Shown here: piece after piece, positions 9,531-19,690 of the stretch | Numbering within the stretch: the first letter of the stretch is position 1 | Layout: every line of letters starts with the position of its first letter | Assembly (NCBI GenBank): GCA_963575745.1 | Contig: CAUYUJ010007224.1 | Coordinates: forward strand, 492,501 to 556,500 | DNA length: 64,000 bases | DNA from: Prorocentrum cordatum | Lineage: Eukaryota > Sar > Dinophyceae > Prorocentrales > Prorocentraceae | Direction of reading: 5' to 3' | The notes under the pieces: model-generated | The model's input: the letters and a program-made list of their open reading frames with translations, nothing else | What the model was told of the DNA's origin: nothing | Database searches by the model: none | Program-made: the position numbers and the translations under genes

Positions 9531-9649
9531 GGGGTTGGCGGCGCGCACAGGGGAGGGGGGCGGGGCGCGGGAGGGCGGCATTCGAGGAAGGCGGGGGCGG
9601 GCTTCTCCGAAGGAAAGGACCTTCTCAGCTGTGCCCCAGGGCTCTAAAG

Positions 9650-10300
9650 ACACACTCTTGGGAGCATCTCGGGTCTTCTAGGAGGGCCCCTGCCTTCTGA
9701 GGAGCCCCACTCCCTTTCTAGAAGGCCACCCCCCTCGCGCCACCTCCATGTGCGTGCCGCCAGGTTGCGGGCGTCTTCGCAGATTCCTGGAGCTGTTCCG
9801 GCCTCGGATGCCCTCCTGCAGCCGGGCCTCGCCGACGGCGCTCCGGGGGGGCCCGCATCGTCCCAGACGGCCGCTGGAGGCTGGGGTGTGGCCCGAAGCT
9901 CAGCCCTCCTCGCTTCGTGACAAGATCGCGACGGAAGGTGGCATCGAAGATGCTGCAAAATGGGCCAGCTGGCTCAGGCGGGGCTCCGGTTTCTGGGCCG
10001 CCCCGAAGATTTCCACAGGTCGGGGAAAGTCGCGGCGGAGGCTCGCGGAGTCCAAACAGGAAGCCCCTTTCGCTGCGTGTTCGGCGTTCTGGATGGTACC
10101 ACGATGGCTGTATGCTAGATGCTCGTCCTTCGGAGGGCCCTCACCTGGACCCAGGGCCGTCAAACAGCGGGTCGGGATATGCAACACAGGCCCCGTGGAG
10201 ATGGTCCAGAGTTCCGGGGGTCCACGCGGCGAACAGAGCCACGATGTCGTCGGACGTATGGGTCCCGTATGGGTCCCGCTGGTGCCTCTTGCCTCTTGCC
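9650..10300. other. F7-like and F3-like fragments, otherwise unassigned
   Basis: 9670-9735 has GCCTTCTGAGGAGCCCC and CTTTCTAGAAGGCC, like the F7 right arm. 10135-10215 has an F3-like GGGCCGTCAAACAGCGGGTC. No gene is recognised. Confidence 0.45.
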
Positions 10301-10990
10301 CTCCTTGCGTTCGTCGTCCTCCTCGTCCTCCTCGACCTCGTCCTCCTCGCCCTCGATCTCGCCCCTCGCCCTCGTCCCCTCTCCTCGTCCCCTCCCCTCG
10401 TCACGCTCGTCACCCCTCTCCCCTCGTTCTCTTCGTCCTCGTCGCTCTCCCTGCTGCCCTCCCTCGGCCCTGTGCTGCTTCTCCCGGCGTGCTGGTCGTC
10501 CTCCTCCTCCTTCACCGTGTTCCCTCGCCGTGCTCATCGTCCTGTGCTCCTTCTCTCTGGTCCTCAACACACCCTTACCCGGGGTCGGCCCGGGTGACAA
10601 AGGGCCGTCCGCTGGACTGGGCGCTTGCCACTGCGCCCGACCAGTCTGCCGCGTGCGCGCTGTTTCAGCATCCGCGCGTCGGGGCGCAGCGAAGGAGGAA
10701 GGCGAAGGCCTTCGCCTTGCTCCTTCGCCGTGCTCATCGCCCGTGTCCGTCCCGTCTCCCTCGGCCTTCTGCTGCTTCTCCCGGCGTGCTGGTCGTCGTC
10801 GTCCTCCTCCTTCTCCTCCTCCTCCTCTTTCTCCTCCTCCTCCTCCGCCGTGCCCCTTCGCCGAGCTCCTCGTCCCGTGCTCCTTCGCCGTGCTCCTTCG
10901 CCGTGCTCCCCGTCCGTGTCCGCCCCGTCTCCTCTCGCCGTGCTCACCGCCCCCTGCCCGCCCGCCCGGCTCCGCCTCCGCCTCCTCCCC
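10300..10990. repeat. CTCGTCCTC repeat with an internal ~290-bp duplication
   Basis: GCTGCTTCTCCCGGCGTGCT followed by GGTCGTCCTCC occurs at about 10476 and again at about 10770, each inside CGTGCTC.TCG.CC repeats. Frames are open but low complexity. Confidence 0.7.
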
Positions 10991-11056
10991 CCTCGCCCGT
11001 TGGGAGCGCGACGGGGCCGCTCTCGGGCGAGGGAGGAGGGGAAAGACGAGGAGGGA

Positions 11057-11260
11057 GGGGGAGGAGGAGGAGGAGGAGGAGGAGGAGGAGGAGGAGGAGG
11101 AGGAGGAGGAGGAGGAGGAGGAGGAGGAGGAGGAGGAGGAGGAGGAGGAGGAGGAGGAGGAGGAGGAGGAGGAGGAGGAGGAGGAGGAGGAGCAGGAGGA
11201 GCAGGAGGAGGAGGAGGAGGAAGAGGAGGAGGAAGGAGGAGGAGGAGGAGGGAAGTGTCT
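11057..11260. repeat. GGA triplet tract
   Basis: About 65 GGA units with rare AGC or AAG changes. The purine strand is opposite to that of the CCT tracts at 2.3 and 8.6 kb. Confidence 0.97.
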
Positions 11261-11339
11261 TGGAGGAGGACGACGAAGCCCAGGACAACGACGAGTGGGG
11301 GAGCGAAGCGGATGAGGAGGAGGAGGGGGAGGAGGAGTT

Positions 11340-13020
11340 GGAAGCGTCTTGAGGTCTTCAGAGTCTTCAGGATTTCTCCCATCCAGGGAGGATCAAGCAA
11401 CCAATCGATCAACGAATGACTGACGACAACGTTTCTGCCAGCATGGGTTGGTGCGACCGCACGAGCACCATCTGAAGCTTGCCATTGGCCAGAGCTTGCT
11501 TGGTTGACTCATCGATCTTGAGCGGGAATGGCGCTATGATCCTCGGCCCTCCACCGCGAAATGGCTCCAAACTTGATGACCCCAGAAATGGCTCCAAACT
11601 TGATGGCTCCAAACTTGATGACCCTCCAAATCCGCGGCCCCAGAGGTCCCGTACCCCCCTTCCCTGGGGGTCCGTCCGGGATATGTTTTTGATGGCCCTC
11701 GGGCCTGGCAACAAGCCTGTTGGCCGAAATCGAGGAACAATGCCAGGAATCAAAAGGTCGACGGAGCTCTGGCATCATGAGTCGACACGGCCGCGGCGAT
11801 CGGAAGCCAGCGGCGAGCGGGGCGATCGTGAGCCAACACGGCGCCTCGACTCTCGACCGTGAAGAAGCGGCTCCGACCTTTTTTGGCCCCCGGAACAGCC
11901 ACGATCTCGAACCAACATGGCTAATTATGGCGATCGGCGGCGAGTGGCGAGTGGGGCGATCGTAAGCCAAAGCGACGCTGCGACCTCGACCCTTGACCCT
12001 CGACCCCGAAATTGCTCCGATCTTTTCGGATTGAACTCTTGGGAGGTTCAGTGCAGCCCTGGCGCTTGAAAAGCCGTGGTCGAACACTGGCCTAATCCAG
12101 CACGGTTCCAACCAATCCTGTTAAATCCGGTTTAATCTCAGGAGGGGAAACACACACACACACACACAAAAACAAACACAACGAATCGTCGACTCCCAGG
12201 AAAATATGGGAAAATATTGGAAAATATGGGAAGTGGAGGGGACAGACGAAATCCAGAAAATATATGAAAATGTATGGAGTCCTGGGAATTGTGTGTGTTT
12301 ATTTATGTGTCCCTGGGCGCCTTTTTGTCAATCCCTGGCTCAGTCTGGCCCAATTTGGCAGAGTGACCCCTTAATCGGGCTCAATACCCTTCAATCGGTC
12401 TTGCGCAGGTGTTTCAGAAGCTGCCTCCTCAGATTCTTGATGACCCAAAGCTCGGGCACGAAAAACGAAAAACCTCTCGTTGTGATCTTGCCACGAGTCG
12501 AGGGTGTCTCACCAAGCGCGTCCCACTACTCGCAGCGTGCCTACTGGAAGCGTCCAAACGTATGCCTCGATGTAGTGGATCGCCAAATCCCCATCGCCCG
12601 ATCCAGGCCATTTGCGAGTAGGTACTCTGCGAGTCGTGGATCGCGCTTGCCTGGTGCCTGGGAACGGGCATGTCCCGCTTCAGGAGGGAGATTCAGAAAC
12701 AGTCAAGAGATAGTCAGGGGACGAATGGTCTACGATTTTTGCCCATTCTTGAACATGTGCGAAACGAATAACACCAAAGAAAAGCCCCAATCAGTGGATG
12801 GTTTTCGCTGAGAAGATCGACCAGGAGCCCGGGAGCCAAGGAACCCAGAACCCACCGAAATCGGCTTGGAACCGATGACCGGGAACCCAGGAACCCGGAA
12901 CCGGGAACCTGGGGACCCAGCCTGCTACCAAATTCGGCGGGAATTTTCGCCAAATCTGTCAACTTCCGCTAGGACCCCTTCAGTGCAAGCACTGATTGGG
13001 GAACAAATCGTCGAAGTAAG
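11340..13020. other. no gene recognised; several small repeats
   Basis: It contains three GGCTCCAAACTTGATG units (11562-11625), a CA microsatellite (12151-12168) and a GGGAACCCAGGAACC decamer repeat (about 12835-12920). A 201-codon frame at 12206-12811 shows no domain-like pattern and may be chance. Confidence 0.5.
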
Positions 13021-13025
13021 CCTCG

Positions 13026-13605
13026 TGCCTGGGAGGGGCGAGGAGGAGGCGGAGGAGGCGGAGGAGGAGTAGGAAGGAGAAGGACGGAGGAGGAGGAGGA
13101 GGAGGAGGAGGCGGAGGAGGAAGAGGAGGGCGTCTGTTCGTCCTCGAGGCCTTCAGGAAGCCTTCTGCGTCCTGTAGGAGGACCTGCCCGACCTGCGCCT
13201 CGTGCCTGGGAGCGGGCACGGCCTCGAAGCCGCAGACCTCGCCGCGGCGGCGAGGGCGGCGGCCCGCCCGCGGACCCCGCCGCGGCGCCGCGGGCCCGCG
13301 CCGCGGCGCCCGCGCCCGCGAGGACGGCGGCGCCGCTCCGCGCCGGCGCGGCCGCGCAGGCGGGCAGCGCCAGCCAGGACGCGCCCCGGGGGGCGCCCGC
13401 GCGGGAGGGATCGGCGAGGACGAGGACGGCGAGGACGAGGACGACGAGGACGAGGAGGAGGACGACGACGGGGACGACGACGACGACGGCGGCGACGAGG
13501 ACGAGGACGACGACGAGGACGAGGACGAGGGGACGACGAGGAGGTCGGGGACGACGACGACGACGACGAGGACGACGACGAGGACGACGACGAGGTCATC
13601 GGCCA
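13026..13605. repeat. GGA tract, GC-rich block and GAC/GAG tract
   Basis: GGA units at 13036-13130, CG-dense sequence at 13200-13400, then GAC and GAG triplets at 13415-13600. All frames are open. No gene assigned. Confidence 0.85.
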
Positions 13606-13615
13606 CGCGCAGAGG

Positions 13616-13748
13616 GGGGTAGGGGGAGGGCGGAAGGCTTCTTAGAAGCATCCCTGCTTCTTCGAAGGCGCGGGCCTTGTCTATAGATGCAGGGCCAGCG
13701 CCTTCTAAGAAGCGGTCTCCTTCTGAGAAGCCCCCTCCCCCTAGCCCC
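13616..13748. mobile_element. foldback F7, complete (133 bp, ~50-bp arms)
   Basis: The left arm GGGGTAGGGGGAGGG..GGCTTCTTAGAAGC..GAAGGCGC mirrors the right arm GCGCCTTCTAAGAAGC..CTTCTGAGAAGCCCCCTCCC. No ORF. A left-arm relative is at 3672-3760. Confidence 0.8.
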
Positions 13749-13769
13749 TTCCGCGCGCCGCCAAAACGG

Positions 13770-13892
13770 GGGTCAGCCAGAGCGCCGGATCTTACATGAT
13801 CCTGCAGGGCCAGTGGTGCATTGACCCGGGCTTGCGCGCCGGAACCTGCAGGACCTTGCAGGATCCTGCAAGGCCTGACTGACCCAGGCGGC
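13770..13892. repeat. foldback F8, copy 2
   Basis: Same order as 8236-8376: GGGGTCAG..AGCGCCGGATCTT, TGCATTGAC, then TTGCAGGATCCTGCAAGG and CTGAC. It begins about 20 bp after F7 ends. Confidence 0.75.
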
Positions 13893-13896
13893 CCAG

Positions 13897-14154
13897 GTGA
13901 ATGTATCCCCTAGCGGAGGCCCTCAAGATCCGGGTATTGCAAGATCCGAAGAGGAACAACCCGCATAGCATAAACATTCGGGGTCCGCGCGGATTTCTCG
14001 GCATCGGCGCTGGAGCCCCCTGGCGGCGCCCTTGGCGCGCTCCGCGCGCCAATGAGGGAGGTCCGGCACGGATCCAAGAAATCCGCGCGGACCTCCAAAC
14101 ATTTACGTTTATGCTGTTTCTCGTTCTCCTAACATCTGCTTCACAGAGGGAGTT
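13897..14154 (+). mobile_element. foldback F2, copy a (introner candidate)
   Basis: The core hairpin has arms AGCATAAACATT and GGTCCGCGCGGATTTCT (about 13967-14000) paired with the reverse complement at about 14078-14117. Weaker pairing reaches 13951 and 14133. The outer limits chosen are CCAG|GTGAAT on the left and CAGAGGGAG on the right, by analogy with copy b, whose right end is also AGAGGGAG. A true intron here is less certain than at copy b because the left neighbour is another foldback (F8). Confidence 0.6.
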
Positions 14155-14163
14155 TTCGCCCAG

Positions 14164-14280
14164 GTCCTGGTGCCCTCACGGCTCGATTCCGACCGAAACA
14201 TAGCGCAGAAAGATGGGGTCTAGGGCTCCAGTCGCGATTTTTCGTGATGCCGTATTTTTTTTTGCAGCGTCGGATCTCAG
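14164..14280 (+). mobile_element. dispersed element F9 in an apparent intron
   Basis: The segment starts CAG|GTCC and ends GATCTCAG|GG, fitting GT-AG boundaries. Its body matches F9 read from the other strand (GATCCGACGCTGCAAAAAAA, then CATC..GAAAAAT and CTGGAGCCCTAGACCCCATC). The downstream sequence opens a 45-codon protein-like frame at 14281. Boundaries are inferred by eye. Confidence 0.45.
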
Positions 14281-14692
14281 GGTTGATGCATGGCGGCCGC
14301 TGGGGACGGTGAGTGGGCTCTGCGGGGACAGCGTCCGCAAGGCTGCCGTGAGGAGAATCCTCCTCGGCATGACCTCGTCCTCTCTCTGCGCCCACTTCCT
14401 CTCGGAGTCAGCTCAGGTGAGAGTCGAAGAAGAAAAAACGGCATAGACTGTGACATAGTTACACTTTCGACGTTCCGCGCAGATTTCTTGCATCGGCGCC
14501 TGGGCCCCCCTGGCGGCGCCTCCGGCACCGCCCCTGGCGTGCTCCACGCACCAGGGAGGGGGGTCCGGCGCGGATCCGAACAATCTGCGCGGACAGTCGA
14601 AAGTTTATGTTTATGCCGCTTTTTGTTCCTCTAGAGAGGGAGTCAGCGGACTTATCCAGCTGTCTCCTGGAGCCTGAGGCGAGCTACGACAG
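14281..14692 (+). CDS. candidate host gene fragment, two exons split by an F2 element
   Basis: Exon 1 (14281-14416) reads VDAWRPLGTVSGLCGDSVRK then AAVRRILLGMTSSSLCAHF and LSESAQ. Exon 2 (14643-14692) reads SADLSSCLLEPEASYDR. The intron (14417-14642) is foldback F2 copy b, from CAG|GTGAGA to GGGAG|TCAGC. Splicing keeps one open frame, SESAQ-SADLS. The 9-mer GGAGTCAGC lies on both sides (14404-14412 and 14639-14647), so before insertion the frame would have read SESADLSS. A further donor, ACAG|GTGGAG, may end exon 2 at 14692. I recognise no domain; the peptide is about 62 residues and clearly partial. Neighbouring foldbacks F2a and F9 just upstream suggest the gene is broken into very short exons by mobile introns. 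What argues against it: the exons are short and no homologue is known to me. Confidence 0.45.
14417..14642 (+). mobile_element. foldback F2, copy b (introner candidate with target duplication)
   Basis: A 226-bp segment bounded by GT and AG. Arms of about 75 bp pair: GAAGAAAAAACGGCATAGAC..CTTTCGAC..CCGCGCAGATT on the left with the complement of AATCTGCGCGGACAGTCGAA and GCCGCTTTTTGTTCCTC on the right. The centre is CTGGCGGCGCC..GGCGTGCTCC. Flanked by the direct repeat GGAGTCAGC. It has no coding capacity, so a transposase would have to come from elsewhere. Confidence 0.65.
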
Positions 14693-15034
14693 GTGGAGGG
14701 GGCCACCCAAGCACCAGAGGTCCCAGGCGGGCGGATGCAAGGGAGCAAGCAAGCAAGCAGAGGCCAGGCATCCGGACGGACGCGTGGGCAGTCCAGGGGT
14801 GCATCGGCAGCCCGACGAGCAGGCAGGAAGTCGCTAAATCTGATCAGATATGCTGAGAAACATTGAAAGCTGAAGATGCAGTGGGGACCCATGCCAAGAA
14901 ACACCCTGCTTGCCTCCAGGGTGCCCTGGGTTTTTGGGGTTTCGATGTTTTTTCCATGGAAAGCGTGACGTCCCCACACCAAAAATCCATGGAAGTCTTG
15001 GGGTCTCAGGGTTGGGTTTCTTGTTGAAGGATTC
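14693..15034. other. no gene recognised
   Basis: Probably intron or intergenic. Contains AAGCAAGCAAGCAGAGGC simple sequence and no repeat shared with the rest of the window. Confidence 0.4.
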
Positions 15035-15427
15035 TTGTGTACTGGCCTCCACTGTACCCACTGTCGTCTCGGTCGTTCGCGCCTGCGCTTGCGAGCCCGT
15101 TTCTCCGGCGACCCATCGCCATTGCAGAAAAGCCGCCTCGCCGAAGAAGGAGGATGCAGGGGAGGAGCTCGAACTGATTCCGCCCCAGGGTCATGCGGAA
15201 GGTTTATGGTGGTCGAGCTCCAACTGTACTTCTTCCGACCGGCGTGCACTGCTCCCCTCAGCGAGCCCCCGCGCCGATCCCTCCGGGGCCCCGCCTCGCA
15301 GCCCGAGGAGGGGAAGAAGAAGCTGCTCCTCTTCACCGCCATGCTGCTGGCCGGGCTGGGCCTGTCGCAGGTGGCTGCTGCGAGGCCGGCTCGCGCAGTG
15401 GCTGGCGACGGAGGGGGAGGAGGATGA
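15035..15427 (+). CDS. possible exon with a hydrophobic targeting-like segment (hypothetical)
   Basis: A 130-codon open frame ends in EEGKKKLLLFTAMLLAGLGL followed by SQVAAARPARAVAGDG: three lysines, an uncharged core of about 15-20 residues and an Ala-rich small-residue stretch. This resembles a signal peptide or the thylakoid-transfer part of a plastid presequence, but no mature domain follows before the stop. AG acceptor-like sites occur just upstream (CCCCTCAG, CTCGCAG near 15259 and 15302), so only the end of this frame may be exonic. Function unknown; it could be chance. Confidence 0.2.
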   Translation: MCTGLHCTHCRLGRSRLRLRARFSGDPSPLQKSRLAEEGGCRGGARTDSAPGSCGRFMVVELQLYFFRPACTAPLSEPPRRSLRGPASQPEEGKKKLLLFTAMLLAGLGLSQVAAARPARAVAGDGGGGG

Positions 15428-15429
15428 CT

Positions 15430-16110
15430 CAAGCATTGGCGAAGCGTCCTGGCTTGATTATAGGCCCACCAAAACATGTTCTCAGAACTTGGCTGTAGAT
15501 GCTCTTCCAAAACTGCTGGCTAAGGCAGCCTTGTTTCAAGATACCAGGTCTATGTTCTAAGAACATTGCCCTTGTTATTGGAACAGGTCCGGTTCTAAGA
15601 ACATGTCGTGGTAGGCCTGCAGGAATGCCGTGACGGTGGGTTTCTGCTCAACCCCTGGCCCAGACCCATTGGAAACGCCCCCCCCCCCCCTCTCTAAATA
15701 ACCTGACCCTGTCGGTTGCGCTAGTCCGAAGGGGGCGCGCAGTATTGACGCGCGCGGGCATACGCGTGGCTGCCCAAAGCGAAAGGGTTAGGTTGTCGGC
15801 CAGCACGTCCCCTCCCCCCAGGCGGATAATCCGGGTTTTCGCGATCGCCGAAACATGATAAACGATGTCTTGTGCCCGTTAACAACCAGGTTGATTCAGC
15901 CAGCCGAAGAGGCAATCCATGGAACGGCAGACATTTACACCGATGTAGGTTCTGGCGGGCGGCTGCTCCAGATCCCTTTAAGAATCGTCCCCAGGTTCCG
16001 GTTTTTTATGCCGCCGTTTTGGGAGGCATGGGGGTCTGGTTTATTCAGGCGTTTGTTGAAGCCAGCGTTCAGGAGGGTCCGGTTTATTAGGGCGTCTTTT
16101 GCGCATGCAA
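15430..16110. other. no gene recognised
   Basis: Contains three near-identical GTTCTAAGAACA-type segments (about 15551-15605) and two GGTTTATT(C/A)(A/G)GG segments (about 16037, 16080). A C10 run is at about 15678. Confidence 0.45.
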
Positions 16111-16118
16111 TTTCGACA

Positions 16119-16260
16119 GCCATCATCATCATTGTTATCATCATCACCATCATCATCCACACCATCATCCACCATCATCATCAACCATCATACATCTTCT
16201 TGCACATCGTCATCGCCGTTGTTGTCCGCCACCACCATGATCATCAACACCATCATCGCA
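16119..16260. repeat. ATC (CAT) trinucleotide tract
   Basis: Imperfect CATCATCATC / CACCATCATC run. No gene. Confidence 0.9.
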
Positions 16261-16674
16261 TGTGTCATTCCTGTGGCCGTCACCGTCGACGTGATATTCT
16301 TGACGCGCCCTTGGCACTGTGTTCTCAATCACCGTGACCATCGACAGCATCGCCCCCGCTACCATCACATTCTCGCGTCTGCATCCGCTCATAGCTGCGC
16401 AATTCCATTCCCCTCGCACGCAATCTTCGCCGTAATGGTTTTGGTGCATTTCTCCGACCTCCACGGTCGCAGCGCCGTCTAAGTATTGAATTACCGCTGT
16501 GATCGCCGACGTGGCCGCCGTCCGACGCAGCCCGATCCAAGCTTCGGCGGCCGAGCGCACACCTTCAAGCGCAACCAGGCTGTATTCTTTTTGGGTGGTC
16601 CATGGTCGGCGGCCATGGACCCAGCCTGCCAGAACCGGGGTCATGGCAAGCATCAGCACGGGAGGTTTTCCACA
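16261..16674. other. unassigned, minus strand open
   Basis: The minus strand carries a long frame (16210-17043) that mixes this stretch with an F3 copy and the ATC tract. No domain is recognised, so it is not called a gene. Confidence 0.4.
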
Positions 16675-16800
16675 ATTTGTGGCCTCAGGAGGCCCTCGCT
16701 GGGCCGCGGGACTGTCAAAATTATTTAGGATGAAACACCGGTCGCGGGGAACGGGTTGATATCCTGAGGGTCGACGTCGTGAAAAATCATGACGTCGGGG
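16675..16800 (-). repeat. F3 half copy, minus strand
   Basis: GGCCCTCGCTGGGCCGCGGG and ACTGTCAAAATTATTTAGGAT resemble the F3 arm. It ends in the small inverted repeat GACGTCGTGAAAAATCATGACGTC-like (about 16774-16798; arms GACGTC). Confidence 0.55.
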
Positions 16801-17205
16801 CATCGAAAAGGCAGACAGCCCTAGCATCGGTGGCCAACGGGGGAAGCCAAAACCGCCACCCAGCCCACTGCCTACAGCACAACAGCACAAACTGTGGCGC
16901 AAAATGCTGTGGCGAAGTCGGTCCAACGCTTGCATCTGAGGTGCCGGCTGGCTCGCGCCCGGCAGCTCAGCCCCGCTCAACCGATTGATCCGCCCTTTTT
17001 GGGGGCCGCTCTTGGCTCGCGCGGCTGCCGCACTCAATGTCAAGCGACCAGGTGAGGACCTTGGCGCCGCGATTTGTTTCCCAAATGTTAGCTATCATGG
17101 GCCAGATATTGCGATCTCTTCCAATCCACGCGGCGTAGTTCACGCGGTACAATCAACGTGGTGCAGATCATGTGGCGATATTCCTACTCATAAATCCTTG
17201 CTACC
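16801..17205. other. no gene recognised
   Basis: Nothing repeated or domain-like seen. Confidence 0.4.
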
Positions 17206-17262
17206 CGGACCCACCCCCCACCCCCCACCCACCCCCCACCCCTAAACCAGACCCCCCCCCCA
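17206..17262. repeat. C-rich ACCCACCCCCC tract
   Basis: Runs of C3-C10 separated by A; the G-strand could form a quadruplex. One CCCTAAA is present but it is not a telomere array. Confidence 0.8.
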
Positions 17263-17264
17263 AG

Positions 17265-17935
17265 GACGCCCTGGATGCATTTTCGGACGTCCCGACGGCC
17301 CCTTGGACGCCCTTGGAAAAGGTCCGCTGGCCCTTCTGGGCCTCCCAGGGCGCCTTGCCGGGCCTTGCGAGCAGACTCAAGGCGACCAGAGGGGTCATCG
17401 GAGAGGCGCAAGAAAAACCCAAGACAGACAAGAGCGCTCCAAGAGAAACCTCGATGTTCCGAAGACGGCCCACGAGGCCCCCACGACGCCCCAAGAGGCC
17501 GTTAAGACAGCCCCGAAGAAGCAACAATCGTCCCTTCCTCGGAGGAACATTTATATTTTCAGCATATCCGCTTTCTGGGCCTTCGCAGCGTCCAAGACGG
17601 CCCGATGGGCCCCCGATATCGCCCAAAGACGGCCCAAGAAGCCCCCCCAGAGGGTTTAAAGACGGCCCGAGAGGGCCCCAAGACTGCCCCAGAGAGCCCC
17701 CAGACTGCCCAAAAGAAGCACAAGATGTCCCCAGAAGGCTGCCAACAGAGACGCACGAAAGCCATGGGAGACCCCCAAGAAGGCCGCCGGGGGCCCCCAG
17801 AGGGCCCTAGATGGTTTCAGAAGACCTCTGAAGGGCCACAGCTCCCCAAGACGGCCCAATAAGGCCCCAGGACTGCCCAAGCGGGCCCCAGGACGGCCCA
17901 AAAGAACCCCCAAAACGCCCAGACGGCGTTCTCCT
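17265..17935. repeat. degenerate CCCCAAGAnGGCCC array
   Basis: Units of about 10-16 bp around CCAAGA(C/A)GGCCC and GAGGGCCCC. This is the complement of the CTTGGGCCGTCTTGGG arrays found at 19.7, 23.3, 30.2, 51.4, 53.5 and 55.5 kb. Frames rich in Pro, Arg and Gly are by-products. Confidence 0.8.
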
Positions 17936-18479
17936 ACGAAGTACATCGAGCTGACCCGACGAAATTGGTTCCACATTTGAGGCTCGAGGTTTAAATTCCT
18001 CGATCGAGAGAGACAGGCAATGGATCTAGATTCGAAGTTCGACGATCGAAGATTTCCTGAGTGCCTGGAGCCCGCCAGGCAGTCAGGAAACGACCAGACA
18101 TCAAGTTGTTCTGAGCTACTGCGACTTCTTCGGCGTGTCATAGGAACGCTCTTACTTCCTCGAACCTTCGCGCGTGAAAAAACAGCATTTCTCCCCCACT
18201 CCTGCGCACAAGCGTGCAAGCGCATCGGGCGAACGCGGTGTCAGCAGGCACCACGGATATCAGAAAACTGAACTGGTCGCCCGTCCAGGCCTCGAGGCCC
18301 CCCCTGCTGAAGCAAACGATGATTTATTGCTTTGCCGTGGAGGGTCCGGGACAAGGCGCATGGCGCGAAGCGCCAATGCAGTCTTGTATATTCCCCAATC
18401 AGAGCTTGCCTCTGTAGGGGTCTCAGCGGATTCATATGGTTACGTAAGGTTTGCCACCGGTTTCCGCGACCCGCCAGGC
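17936..18479. other. no gene recognised
   Basis: Contains a TCGAGGTT / TCGA-rich patch (about 17990-18055), also seen near 9325 and 58728. Confidence 0.4.
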
Positions 18480-19080
18480 TTCTTATAGCCCCATAGCCAT
18501 ACAGCCCCATAGTCCTATAGCAAGCCCCATCGACTTATAGCCCGGTAGTCCAATAGCCCTATAGCCCCATAGCCCTATAGCCTTACAGCTTTATAGCCCT
18601 ATAGCCCTAGAACCCTACAGCCCTATAGCTATAGCCTTACAGCACTGTAGCCCTATAGCCCCGTAGTTTTATATCCCTATCGCCCTACAGACCTATAGGC
18701 CTATAGCCCCATAGCCCATATAGCCCCATAGCCGTATAGCCCCCATAACCCTATAGCCCTGTAGCCCGATAGCCTTATAGCCCTAGAGCCCGACAGCCCT
18801 AGAGCCCTAGAACCCTAGAACCCTATAGCTTTAGAACCCTATAGCACTATAGCCCTTTTTATACCATCATATGGCCCTGTTGCCCAACAGCCCCATATTC
18901 CTATGAGCCTATCGCCCTATAGCCCCATCGTCCCATAGCCCAAGAGCCCCATAGCCCTCAAGCTTAAAGCCCTATGGTCCTATAGCCCTATAGCCCTATA
19001 GACCTATAACTTTATAGTTCTATAGCCCTATAGCCCCATAGCCCCATAGCCCTATAGCCTAAAACCCCATAGCCCGATAG
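18480..19080. repeat. octamer minisatellite ATAGCCCT, ~70 units
   Basis: About 600 bp of tandem 8-mers ATAGCCC(T/C) with scattered substitutions (ACAGCCCT, GTAGCCCT, AGAACCCT) and a few 6-10-bp units. It is AT-richer than its surroundings. Confidence 0.95.
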
Positions 19081-19690
19081 CATTTGAAATACTGTGATTT
19101 GTTGTTTCCCCGGTCTCGTATATATACACAAAACTTGAGGGCTCGTTTCGCTTCGCTTCGAATCTTGGTCCTGCGTCCAAGGATTGCCGGGTGTCTTCTG
19201 CAGATCACATCGGTGCGGAAAGATCATGGATCATGGCCACGAGGGGGGGGGTGATTGGCCAGATAGGGCCCATCGGTTGATTCATGCCATGACGGAAGGG
19301 AAGGGTTGCCGCTAGGGCGAAGGTGCGGAATTCGATGGTGGGGTAGGCCATTCTCGCATTTGACTATGAGGTCGATGGGGGTGTACGTCGTGGCCTCCAA
19401 CGGGGTGCAGGTCATGGCCCGGCAGGGCTTGGACTGGGGCCGCGATGCCGATTGTTTGGAGAAGTGGTCGGTGAAATGAGCGCGACGGGGGTGAAGTTCA
19501 CGATCCGAGAGGGGTCACACACACAACGTACCTTGATGGAGGTTGATGTCATCGCTGGCGGCTCAAATCGTGATCGCAAGTCGGGAATTCGGGGGAAGTG
19601 GGGTCTCGGTGATAATCTTGAAGGGGCGAGGGTGGTAACCGTGAGTGTTTTTTGTGGAAATGAGGGCGTCGAGGCGTCTGTGAATGTGAA
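19081..19690. other. no gene recognised
   Basis: Both strands carry frames over 150 codons (19412-19990 minus, 19452-20003 plus) that run into the next array. No domain seen. Confidence 0.4.

Noticed and set aside
12206-12811. 201-codon frame as a gene
   Set aside because: Better composition than most, but no domain, no splice signals and no repeat copies. Left unassigned.
18480-19080. CCCTATAG octamers as a telomere array
   Set aside because: Plant/dinoflagellate-type telomere repeats are TTTAGGG heptamers. These are 8-bp units with a different core, in the middle of the window.
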